The position numbers and the translations under genes are program-made. Under the pieces are notes generated by a model. That model was not told the origin of the DNA, made no database searches, and worked only from the letters and a program-made list of their open reading frames with translations. Positions 7,037 through 14,213 of a stretch of DNA of 26,850 bases are shown in pieces. Source of the stretch: an uncultured Collinsella sp. (GTDB lineage Bacteria; Actinomycetota; Coriobacteriia; Coriobacteriales; Coriobacteriaceae). The stretch is from contig UQHR01000031.1 in assembly GCA_900540905.1 (NCBI GenBank), positions 1 to 26,850 on the forward strand, written 5' to 3'. The number at the start of each line of letters is the position of its first letter. The first letter of the stretch is position 1.

Positions 7037-9778
7037 TCACTCGTCGAGCAGGAGGTCCGAGGAGCCGAGGCGCTCTTCTCGCGCCGGGGCGGCGCTCACG
7101 CTTATGTAGTCGAAGACATATGCGATCTCGCTTACGGGAACCTCTACGCGATAGCGCGTCGAGATACTCGAGAAGCTCTGCCTGAAGGACTCGATGAAAT
7201 CGGCACGCTCCTCCTCGAAGCGGTCCTGGCCAACGTAGGTCTCAATGGGGTTTCTGGTAACAAGGCGCTCGACGAGACAGCAGAGGTGGACGTAGAGCCC
7301 AATGATGGCGTTGCTGCCGATCTTCTCGCCTGTCCTGCGCTGAAGCTCGTGCACGGCGCTCTCGATCTCGTGGAATAGCCGCTCCGGGTCGAGGATGGTG
7401 ATGGAGCGGATGACGTTCTGCAGCGTCATGTTCGAGAGCAGCTTCTCGTGGAAAGAAGAGAGCTCGGAAGCGTCAAGCCACCTGCCGAACACGGCATCGA
7501 CCTTAGAGGCGGACGCCGTCGACATGATGTCCTCGAGGGCGACGAAGGGGATGGAGGCGACCCCGGGGTCTCCCGTGCCGATGACGGCGCAGACGCGGTG
7601 CTCGGAGAAAACGGCGTCGTTCGACCCGTTCGCGACGAGCTGCTTGAAGGGCCTCGTGAGCAGGCGCGCGCCTATGGTGCGCGGGAGGCTCTGCGAGACG
7701 AGCTGGCGTATCCTCTCCGCGGCGTCGACCCCGGACTCGGAGCAGAAGACGATGGCGTCCTCACGGTTGATGCGCTCGATCACCTTGCAGTGCGTCACGC
7801 ACGCGGCGGTCGCATCGCCAAGAACCTCGGCGATGGACTTGCCGCCGAGCAGCCCGACCCCGATCTCGAGCGCAAGACCGGTAGAGACGTTGTTCACCAC
7901 GCCGATAGTGGAGTCGGTAACGTTCTCGAGGGCCTTATAGGCCTCCTCCAAGGAGCCCATGTCGACGAGGAACACGACCCCGGTGCAGTAGGAATGGCGG
8001 TCGACGAGGCGCTGGAGCGGACCGACGATGTCCTTCAGCTGCTGGTCGTAGGGCATGTCGACCGCCTCGTACACATGCATGCCGAGCATACGGTTCGCCG
8101 CGTCGGCGATGCTCGTCGCCGTCGAGTAGCCGTGGGACAAGATGACGCAGAGCGTCCGAAGGGCCTTCGCGTCGCGAGACTCCGATGCGACGCACAGCGT
8201 CAGAAGCGTCTTCGTGAAGTGATCGAGCGAGATTCCCAGCGCCCCTTCCACGTCTGCGGCGACCTGATCGGAGACGCTCGAGGCAAACGGTAATTCGGAG
8301 GTCACGGCACCGAGGAGATGGGAGATTTGCTCCGCACAGGCAGACTTTCGCTTAGCCAGGCCGATGCCCGGCCACAACTGCAGGCAAATCTCCTGGGCCA
8401 GTAGAAAAGCGACCTTCCTCGAAAGCTCGATGCCATAAGAAGAGCCTGCGTCGGCAAGGACCGCGCCCACGATGCGCTCGAAGGCGCGCGACCTCGAGGA
8501 GGTAACGCCGCGGCCGAAGATCAAGTGATCTTCAACGCCGCGCACAGCAGAGACAGCTTGCGAGACGAGCTCGGAGACAGAGAGCTCCCCGGCGCAGAGT
8601 CGCTCATCGAGAGAGCACAGGGCATCGAGCGCCTGCTCGACCGGCCCTGTGCTCTCGGCGGCATCCAGGGACGCGTCGATCAGAACGCCATCGTCGGGCT
8701 GTTGATCGATCTGCGCGGAGGAGAGGAGCCCGCTGGGAAGAAGATACGGGCGAACGACGACGTAGTCGCCCTCGCGATTGAGGAACGCTTTGGCGCAGCA
8801 GTTCGTCACGCAGGCGCGCAAGCCGGCGATGTTATCGGAAAAGTCCGCGTTCACGAGGCAACGGTATGCGCTGCGGCTAATCTTCACATCAGAACCGATT
8901 CGGCACCCCTCGCTGCGCAGGAAGCTCAAGATGAGATCCTCGCGCTCCTCGGGGGTCCGCTCCTTGAGTGAGGGGACGCGGGCACAGATGGGCATTTTGC
9001 TGTAGGCCGAGGAAACCTTCAGGTCATCGGCGGAAAGCGTCGTCGAAAGAACGAGGCGAGCGCGCGGCGCATCCTGGGAGGCATCGAGCCCGAGGGCCGT
9101 CGCAAGGCAGTGCTCCATCGCAGAGGGAGAGAGTGCCTCGATGCCGTTGACAAAAACCACACCCCCGCGCGATTTCGCGATCGACTCGTCAAGAAGCCCG
9201 TTGAACGAGGCGGCGTCCGGGACCCCGGCGCAGTCGATGCGCACATAGGAGGAGTCGCGGGACAGCAAGCCCTGGTTCTTGCCGTACTCGTACACAAGAC
9301 GAGAAAGGAAAGACTTGCCGACACCCACGCCGCCGCTCAAGAGGATGGGTAGGCCAAACGGAGGGTACTGAACCGCAGCCTTGCACTGCTCGACAACGGA
9401 GCTGAGGCTCAGGTCAAAGCCCACGGCACGCGCGAAGTCACGGTGATCGGCGATTCCCGTCGCCTGGATGAGGTCGGCGAGCGAGGCGTACTCGCTTGCA
9501 GAGAGCTTTACCTGAAAACGCTTCTGGAACGCGCGGCGATGAAAATAACGGACAGGCCTGCCCGCCACCTTAACCACAAGGCCGGCGCGAACAAGGTCGT
9601 TGAGGTACTGGCTCGCCAGACTCCTGGAGATGATGAGCGTCTCGGCGATGTCGGAGGTGGACAGACGGGCAAGGTCGTCGAGCGAGACGGCAGAGGTGAG
9701 AGCCTCGAGATGCTCGAGAATCCTGTCCCTCATGTCGACGGGCTTCTTTGCCAAGCTGTCCTGTGCGGTCTTGTCCAT
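7037..9778 (-). CDS. LevR/ManR-like PRD regulator with reduced AAA+ domain
   Basis: A 913-residue PTS-controlled transcription regulator. Order of parts: N-terminal winged helix (about 15-85, with TSDIAETLIISRSLASQYL), AAA+ region (135-335), PRD1 (about 375-475), mannose-type EIIA domain with H549 in ILSHG, galactitol-type EIIB with C679 in FCSESG, and PRD2 (about 785-895) with H831 in YVHLCCLVERL. Walker A GGVGVGKS (149-156) is kept. However, the sigma-54-contacting GAFTGA segment is missing: the sequence passes from IDCAGVPD through SFNGLLDES to GGVVFVNG. Walker B has N211-G212 where Asp-Glu is normal. PRD1 has Gln (Q462) where a His is usual. The protein probably senses PTS phosphorylation but cannot drive sigma-54 open-complex formation. 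The start follows AAGGAGGT. It probably controls the PTS genes downstream. Confidence 0.85.
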   Translation of the reverse strand: MDKTAQDSLAKKPVDMRDRILEHLEALTSAVSLDDLARLSTSDIAETLIISRSLASQYLNDLVRAGLVVKVAGRPVRYFHRRAFQKRFQVKLSASEYASLADLIQATGIADHRDFARAVGFDLSLSSVVEQCKAAVQYPPFGLPILLSGGVGVGKSFLSRLVYEYGKNQGLLSRDSSYVRIDCAGVPDAASFNGLLDESIAKSRGGVVFVNGIEALSPSAMEHCLATALGLDASQDAPRARLVLSTTLSADDLKVSSAYSKMPICARVPSLKERTPEEREDLILSFLRSEGCRIGSDVKISRSAYRCLVNADFSDNIAGLRACVTNCCAKAFLNREGDYVVVRPYLLPSGLLSSAQIDQQPDDGVLIDASLDAAESTGPVEQALDALCSLDERLCAGELSVSELVSQAVSAVRGVEDHLIFGRGVTSSRSRAFERIVGAVLADAGSSYGIELSRKVAFLLAQEICLQLWPGIGLAKRKSACAEQISHLLGAVTSELPFASSVSDQVAADVEGALGISLDHFTKTLLTLCVASESRDAKALRTLCVILSHGYSTATSIADAANRMLGMHVYEAVDMPYDQQLKDIVGPLQRLVDRHSYCTGVVFLVDMGSLEEAYKALENVTDSTIGVVNNVSTGLALEIGVGLLGGKSIAEVLGDATAACVTHCKVIERINREDAIVFCSESGVDAAERIRQLVSQSLPRTIGARLLTRPFKQLVANGSNDAVFSEHRVCAVIGTGDPGVASIPFVALEDIMSTASASKVDAVFGRWLDASELSSFHEKLLSNMTLQNVIRSITILDPERLFHEIESAVHELQRRTGEKIGSNAIIGLYVHLCCLVERLVTRNPIETYVGQDRFEEERADFIESFRQSFSSISTRYRVEVPVSEIAYVFDYISVSAAPAREERLGSSDLLLDE

Positions 9779-9788
9779 GACTTCTTAC

Positions 9789-9808
9789 CTCCTTGTACAA
9801 GGAGTATA
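9789..9808 (-). promoter_or_regulatory. Perfect 16-bp palindrome beside a -10 box, regulator promoter
   Basis: CTCCTTGT/ACAAGGAG (9789-9804) is a perfect palindrome overlapping both the Shine-Dalgarno sequence of the regulator gene and, by two bases, a TATACT -10 hexamer on the - strand (9803-9808). Transcription would begin inside the palindrome, leaving a leader of about 18 bases. This fits an autoregulatory operator; an RNA hairpin is less likely because transcription would start within it. No convincing -35 is seen. Confidence 0.4.
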
Positions 9809-9917
9809 AGGGGAACACAGAGAACGGAAGGGGGCGCGTGGGGGAATCAACAGCCCCGAGGAGAAGTTCACCACTTGAGGGGCAGAAAACAACGGCCATT
9901 GAACATTCAGGGCCGAC

Positions 9918-9943
9918 GCTCAACACTTCGGCTCGACACTTCG
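9918..9943. repeat. Tandem 13-bp direct repeat upstream of the regulator
   Basis: GCTCAACACTTCG (9918-9930) is followed directly by GCTCGACACTTCG (9931-9943), differing at one base. It lies about 110 bases upstream of the regulator's -10 box, a possible activator-binding site. Confidence 0.45.
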
Positions 9944-9953
9944 CTTTGGAAAG

Positions 9954-10005
9954 GGCCCTGCGCGCCGGGGTCCCAACATAAAGAAGGGCCCCGGCGCGCA
10001 GGGCC
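9954..10005 (-). terminator. Strong terminator after the nucleosidase remnant
   Basis: A perfect 17-bp G+C-rich stem (9954-9970 with 9989-10005) closes an 18-base loop. On the - strand it starts inside the stop codon of the MTA/SAH nucleosidase remnant and is followed by CTTTCC. It probably insulates the PTS regulator gene from transcription coming from the right. Confidence 0.75.
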
Positions 10006-10244
10006 TAAAGCTTAACCATGCGCGCGGCGATGCGGGCGCAGTCGCAGGCGGCCTTCTTCTCGAAGGTGTTGTAGTCGACGACCTGGCCCTCGGCGCAGGG
10101 CTTGTCGCTGATGGCGCGCACGACGACGAGGGGCACGCCGTTGAGATAGGCGGCCTGCGCGATGGTGCAGCCCTCCATCTCGCAGCACGGGTCGCCGAAG
10201 GTCGCGAGGATGCGCTCCTTCTGTTCCGCGGGCGAGACGACTCG
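10005..10244 (-). pseudogene. 3' fragment of a 5'-methylthioadenosine/S-adenosylhomocysteine nucleosidase gene
   Basis: The - strand frame ending at the TAG (10005-10007) reads FGDPCCEMEGCTIAQAAYLN, then GVPLVVVRAISDKPCAEG, then a DYNTFEKKAA segment. These are the C-terminal third of MTA/SAH nucleosidase, including the EMEG ribose-binding glutamate and the catalytic Asp of RAISD. Upstream of about SPAEQKERI (near 10240) the homology stops and the frame hits a stop at 10260-10262. About two thirds of the gene, with its start, is missing. The enzyme normally clears MTA and SAH produced by methyltransferases, so the loss matters if no second copy exists elsewhere. Confidence 0.8.
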
Positions 10245-10460
10245 GTGGGCAAGGTCCTCTCAGAAGGGGTCGTCCGACGCCGCAAGACCTCGATGACCGA
10301 CTACCGCCTCGAGCAAGTGGCGGATTACCTCTGCACTATCGAACTTGCCTTGGTCAAGTACGAGGCCAAGGAGGACGGTGAGACGTACAACAAGTTCTTC
10401 GGAGGTATAGGCTCTTTCAAGAGGAACTGGTTCAAGCAAGCCCGCAGCAAGCGGATATAG
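10245..10460 (+). pseudogene. 3' fragment of an unidentified gene, or a small ORF
   Basis: A + strand frame with ordinary codon use reads MTDYRLEQVADYLCTIELAL from the ATG at 10293 and ends KQARSKRI at 10458-10460. The same frame is open leftwards through GKVLSEGVVRRRKTS until it meets the nucleosidase remnant. No ribosome site precedes either the GTG at 10245 or the ATG at 10293, so I favour the C-terminal end of a longer gene whose 5' part was deleted. The product is rich in charged residues with a basic tail. I do not recognise the family. Confidence 0.4.
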
Positions 10461-10665
10461 GTGGCCTCGCGGTTTCGCAAGGAACGGCCAGCTCTCCTCT
10501 GGCGAGGAACACCGGGCGACGTGCCTCGAGCAGCGGAAGCTGAAGCGCAAGCAGAAGCAGCGCGGGCAATGATCGGTGCCGATATGGGCCCAGACGTGAA
10601 CAGTGCTACGTCCCCTGTTCACGGGGCGCGAAACCGCAAAGGTTGCACAGAGGTTGCAAAATAAG
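10461..10665. other. Non-coding or decayed sequence
   Basis: No convincing gene is seen. One + strand frame reads GQLSSGEEHRATCLEQRKLK, with a lysine/glutamine-rich end stopping near 10570, which may be another gene remnant, but nothing upstream supports it. A short repeated GGTTGCA occurs at 10641-10647 and 10652-10658. Confidence 0.3.
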
Positions 10666-10699
10666 AAGCCCCCGACCTGTTTTCGCAGGTCAGAGGCTT
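10666..10699 (-). terminator. Terminator of guaA
   Basis: On the - strand AAGCC, two unpaired stretches and GACCTG/CAGGTC form a hairpin that ends in GGCTT followed by CTTATTTT. It lies 18 bases after the guaA stop. Confidence 0.75.
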
Positions 10700-10717
10700 G
10701 AAATCAACGAATATCGT

Positions 10718-12316
10718 TTACTCCCACTCGATGGTCGCAGGCGGCTTGGACGTGATGTCGTAGCACACGCGGTTGGCGCCGGGAACCTCGGCCACGATGC
10801 GGCCGGAGATGCGGGCCAACACGTCGTAGGGCAGCTTGGCCCAGTCGGCGGTCATGGCATCGCTGGACTCGACGGCGCGCAGGATGATCGGGCGCTGATA
10901 GGTGCGCTCGTCGCCCATAACGCCGACGGACTTAATGTCGGGCAGGACCGCGAAATACTGCCAGCAGCTGTGCTCGGAGTTGCGCTCGCCGGTCTGCTCA
11001 AACAGACGCTGGTTGTAGGCGTCGAGCTCCTCGCGCACGATGGCGTCGGCGTTCTTGAGGATCTCGAGCTTCTCCTTGTCGACCGCACCGATGATGCGGA
11101 TGGCAAGACCCGGGCCCGGGAAAGGCTGGCGGAACACGATGTGACCCGGCAGGCCCAGTGCCAGACCAAGCGCGCGGACCTCGTCCTTAAAGAAGTGGTC
11201 AAGCGGCTCGATGAGGTCGAAGTGCACGCCCTCGGGGAACGGGATCAGGTTGTGGTGGCTCTTGATGGTGGCCGTCTTGCCGCCCGTCTTGCGAGCGCCG
11301 GACTCGATGATGTCGGGATAGATGGTGCCCTGAGCCAGGTACTTGACCGGCTTGCCATCGGTCTCGAGCTGCTGCGCCACGGCGAAGAACTCTTTCCAGA
11401 ACTGCGTACCGATGATGCGGCGCTTCTCCTCGGGCTCGGTCACGCCGGCCAAAAGCTCGGCATAGCGGTCCTCGGCGTGAACGTGGATAAAGTCGACGTC
11501 AAACTGCTTGGTGAAGACCTCCTCCACCTGCTCGGGCTCGCCCTTGCGCAGCAGGCCGTGGTTGATGAACACGCAGGTCATCTGCTTGCCCACGGCGCGA
11601 GCGCCCAGCGCAGCCACGACGGAGGAGTCGACGCCGCCGGACAGGGCCAGAATCACGCGGTCGTCGCCGACCTTCTCGCGGAACTCGGCCGTCATGGTCT
11701 CGACCAGGTTGTCCATGCTCCAGTTGGGCTCCAGACCGCAGATCTCAAACAGGAAGTTGCTCAGCAGCTGCTGACCGTACTCGGAGTGCTTGACCTCGGG
11801 GTGGAACTGCGTGGTGAAGATCTTGCGCTCGACGCACTCCATGGCAGCAACCGGGCACACGTCGGTGCTGGCGGTAACGGTAAAGCCCTCGGGCACCTCG
11901 GAAACGGCATCGCGGTGGCTCATCCACACGGTCTGCTCCATGGGCGTGGAGTTAAAGAGCTTGGCGCCTGCCGTGCGCGTGATGGTGGCGCGGCCGTACT
12001 CGCCCACCTCGGAGTGGCCGACCTTGCCGCCGAGCGTCACGGCCGTGATCTGATGGCCGTAGCAAAAGCCCAGGACGGGAAGGCCCAGGTCAAAGATGGC
12101 AGGATCGATGGACGGAGCGTCCTCGGCATACACAGAAGCCGGGCCGCCGGAAAGGATGAGCGCAGAGGCGTTCATCTCGCGAATCTCGTCGGCCGAGATG
12201 TCGCAGGGGACGATCTCGGAATACACGTTGAGGTCGCGGACGCGACGGGCAATGAGCTGACCGTACTGCGCACCAAAGTCGAGTACGAGGACCTTTGCGG
12301 AAGCCTTTTGATCCAT
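10718..12316 (-). CDS. guaA: GMP synthase (glutamine-hydrolysing)
   Basis: A 532-residue bifunctional enzyme converting XMP to GMP with ATP and glutamine. The N-terminal class I glutamine amidotransferase has C85 in GFCYGHQI, with the His/Glu of TTQFHPEV further on. The ATP-pyrophosphatase domain has the PP-loop LALSGGVDSS, and the C-terminal dimerisation domain carries RQPFPGPGLAIRI and ends KPPATIEWE, the usual GuaA ending. I take the ATG at 12316 (MDQKASAKVLVLDFG), preceded by GAGGGGG; a 12-residue longer reading has no ribosome site. It is divergent from the asparaginase gene and has its own terminator. I saw no purine riboswitch in its leader. Confidence 0.97.
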   Translation of the reverse strand: MDQKASAKVLVLDFGAQYGQLIARRVRDLNVYSEIVPCDISADEIREMNASALILSGGPASVYAEDAPSIDPAIFDLGLPVLGFCYGHQITAVTLGGKVGHSEVGEYGRATITRTAGAKLFNSTPMEQTVWMSHRDAVSEVPEGFTVTASTDVCPVAAMECVERKIFTTQFHPEVKHSEYGQQLLSNFLFEICGLEPNWSMDNLVETMTAEFREKVGDDRVILALSGGVDSSVVAALGARAVGKQMTCVFINHGLLRKGEPEQVEEVFTKQFDVDFIHVHAEDRYAELLAGVTEPEEKRRIIGTQFWKEFFAVAQQLETDGKPVKYLAQGTIYPDIIESGARKTGGKTATIKSHHNLIPFPEGVHFDLIEPLDHFFKDEVRALGLALGLPGHIVFRQPFPGPGLAIRIIGAVDKEKLEILKNADAIVREELDAYNQRLFEQTGERNSEHSCWQYFAVLPDIKSVGVMGDERTYQRPIILRAVESSDAMTADWAKLPYDVLARISGRIVAEVPGANRVCYDITSKPPATIEWE

Positions 12317-12476
12317 GGTTCCCCCTCTTGTTGGCGGGGAGCCGGTGCCCACCCGCGTGAATGAACGAAAATAACCTCCATAGTGTACACGTTATATGGG
12401 GTTTCTCGCCCCTCGCAGCCATCAGCGCACGGCAAACGCACGACCTGGGCCCCTATTTGACGGCAATTGAAGTGTT

Positions 12477-12509
12477 TTCAAACGTTACAGATGATGTAAT
12501 ACGTTTGAA
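12477..12509 (+). promoter_or_regulatory. Large inverted-repeat operator upstream of the asparaginase gene
   Basis: TTCAAACGT (12477-12485) and ACGTTTGAA (12501-12509) are a perfect inverted repeat. Inside it, TTACA and TGTAA form a second pair around GATGA. A TAATAC -10-like hexamer at 12497-12502 lies within the right half, so a bound protein would cover the promoter of the + strand asparaginase. It is 75 bases before that gene's ATG and about 160 bases from guaA. Confidence 0.5.
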
Positions 12510-12583
12510 CATTGGACGCCCTGTGCCACAATACTGCCGAACGACTCCGCCTCTGCGGCGGCAAATACGATAGGAATACCAGC

Positions 12584-13597
12584 ATGAAGCGCATCCTTCT
12601 CATCGCCACGGGCGGCACCATCGCATCGACCGAGGACGGCAACGGCCTCTCCCCCGCCCTGACCGGTGAGGAGCTCGCCCAGAGCGTCCCCGAGATCTCG
12701 GGGCTCTGCGAGCTCGACGTCATGCAGCCCATGAACATCGACAGCACCAATATGCGCCCGAGCGACTGGATGCGTATCCGCGACGTCATTGTCGAGGGTT
12801 ATGCCGACCACGACGGCTTCGTGATTCTGCACGGCACTGACACCATGAGCTACACCGCGGCAGCGCTTTCCTACCTGATTCAGGACAGCCCCAAGCCCAT
12901 CGTGCTCACCGGCTCGCAAAAGCCCATGGGCAACCCCTTCACCGACGCCAAGCTCAACCTGTACCAAAGCCTGCTCTATGCACTCGATGAGCACTCGCAC
13001 GACGTCTCGATCGTGTTTGGCGGCGTCGCCATTGCCGGCACGCGCGCCCGCAAGCAGCGCACCATGAGCTTTAACGCGTTCATTAGCGTCAACTATCCGC
13101 CCATTGCCTACATCCGCAACGGCCGCATCGTGCGCAACGGGTTTCACGGTACGCATCAGGGCGAAAACCCGGTGCGTTTCTACGACAGCATCGACCCGCG
13201 CGTATTTGTACTCAAGCTTACGCCCGGCGTAAACCCGGGCATCCTCGACGCCCTAGCCGATAGCTACGACGCCGTGATTCTGGAGACCTTTGGCATTGGC
13301 GGTATTCCCGAGTTTGGTGAGTCGGGCGAGTCATTCCAGGAGGCGATTTTCCGCTGGGTCGATTCGGGCCGCACCGTCGTTATGACCACGCAGGTCCCCG
13401 AAGAGGGCCTCGATCTGGGCGTTTACGAGGTCGGCCGTGCTTACGCCGATCATCCGGGCATTCTGCGCGGCGACGACATGACCACCGAGACGCTCGTGGC
13501 CAAAACCATGTGGGCACTCGGCCAGTCACGTGATGCGGCCGAGATTCAGCGCCTGTTCTACAGCCAAGTCAACCACGACCGCATCCCGATGGCGTAA
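12584..13597 (+). CDS. ansA: Type I (cytoplasmic) L-asparaginase
   Basis: A 337-residue asparaginase hydrolysing L-asparagine to aspartate and ammonia. The first catalytic triad residue is T12 in LLIATGGTIAS, and the second cluster is HGTDTMSYTAAALS (82-95) with T84-D85. GSQKPMG carries the catalytic lysine. There is no signal peptide, and the protein begins directly with the first beta strand, as in cytoplasmic AnsA. The ATG at 12584 follows AGGA at 12572-12575; the frame is open 24 codons further upstream but without a ribosome site. It is a single-gene unit with an inverted-repeat operator candidate upstream. No obvious terminator follows, only the MITE-like element. Confidence 0.92.
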   Translation: MKRILLIATGGTIASTEDGNGLSPALTGEELAQSVPEISGLCELDVMQPMNIDSTNMRPSDWMRIRDVIVEGYADHDGFVILHGTDTMSYTAAALSYLIQDSPKPIVLTGSQKPMGNPFTDAKLNLYQSLLYALDEHSHDVSIVFGGVAIAGTRARKQRTMSFNAFISVNYPPIAYIRNGRIVRNGFHGTHQGENPVRFYDSIDPRVFVLKLTPGVNPGILDALADSYDAVILETFGIGGIPEFGESGESFQEAIFRWVDSGRTVVMTTQVPEEGLDLGVYEVGRAYADHPGILRGDDMTTETLVAKTMWALGQSRDAAEIQRLFYSQVNHDRIPMA

Positions 13598-13639
13598 TCC
13601 CTAAGGCAGCTCCACTTATCGCAGCCTTAAACGACAGGT

Positions 13640-13883
13640 GGTCCCCCTCGGGCCGTGCAAAAATCGGAGTATTCTGCAATTTCTCCTCCGTAGGCATAGA
13701 ATCGACCGATTGTTAGACGAACTTTTAGGACGAGGGTTCCGTCTAGTAAATATTTATTCCTCATTTTTATTTAGTATGTGGATTAACTACTGCCAAAAAG
13801 GCAAAGCCAGCCGCTCGAGCTACCATCTACGGCCAAACTGGTGCTGAATACTCGCGATTTTGCACATCGCAACCAGGGGGACC
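13640..13883. mobile_element. MITE-like element with about 40-bp terminal inverted repeats
   Basis: The left end (from GGTCCCCC at 13640) runs through GTGCAAAAATCGGAGTATTC to about 13676. The right end, on the opposite strand, begins GGTCCCCC at 13883 and runs through GTGCAAAATCGCGAGTATTC to about 13843. The two arms match over most of 40 bases. The interior is clearly A+T-richer than the surroundings (for example TAAATATTTATTCC), codes for nothing convincing and has no transposase. That is the structure of a non-autonomous foldback element or MITE. No target-site duplication is obvious. A structured RNA is an alternative. The element fills the gap between the asparaginase and XRE genes. Confidence 0.6.
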
Positions 13884-13918
13884 CGCCCAAAGAGCGTCAA
13901 ATACAGCGGGGGAACGCC

Positions 13919-14137
13919 CTATCCGATACCCTCGAGAAGCTCTGACACCGTCATGCCGAGTGCGGGCGCGATCTTAAATAGAACCTTGAGCGTGAAATTT
14001 GCCGTCCCATCTTCGATTCGGTCGAGGTAGGGTCGGCTGATTCCTGTCGCCACACAAAAATCAACCTTGGAGATACCAAGGTCCCTGCGTGTCTCTTCGA
14101 CCCGCCTGCCAAGAATCTGTTTCGCACGTTCGTCCAT
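13919..14137 (-). CDS. Small XRE (Cro/CI-type) transcriptional repressor
   Basis: A 72-residue single-domain DNA-binding protein. The HTH_3 fold covers almost the entire length: helix 2-turn-helix 3 is VDFCVATGISRPYLDRIEDG (residues 25-44), followed by the family-typical LKVLFKIAPALGMTVSELL. It is transcribed away from an unknown gene across a perfect 24-bp palindrome, which is its most likely operator. The ATG at 14137 lacks a strong ribosome site. The arrangement resembles phage repressor or toxin-antitoxin control regions, but no phage genes are present. Confidence 0.85.
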   Translation of the reverse strand: MDERAKQILGRRVEETRRDLGISKVDFCVATGISRPYLDRIEDGTANFTLKVLFKIAPALGMTVSELLEGIG

Positions 14138-14166
14138 GCAGCCGAGTTTGAAATGGAGCCGAACAT

Positions 14167-14190
14167 AAACGTAAACTATAGTTTACGTTT
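14167..14190. promoter_or_regulatory. 24-bp perfect palindrome in a divergent promoter
   Basis: AAACGTAAACTA (14167-14178) followed by its exact reverse complement. The centre, ACTATAGT, provides a TATAGT -10 hexamer on each strand (14177-14182 on +, 14175-14180 on -). A single dimeric protein, probably the adjacent XRE repressor, would shut off both genes at once. Confidence 0.65.
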
Positions 14191-14213
14191 TGCCGAATAC
14201 ACAGGAGTTTTCT

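Noticed and set aside
10643..12364. A 573-codon open frame on the + strand
   Set aside because: It is the antisense shadow of guaA, which has unmistakable catalytic motifs.
12317..12480. Purine riboswitch in the guaA leader
   Set aside because: No conserved purine-riboswitch core or paired arms were recognisable in the leader.
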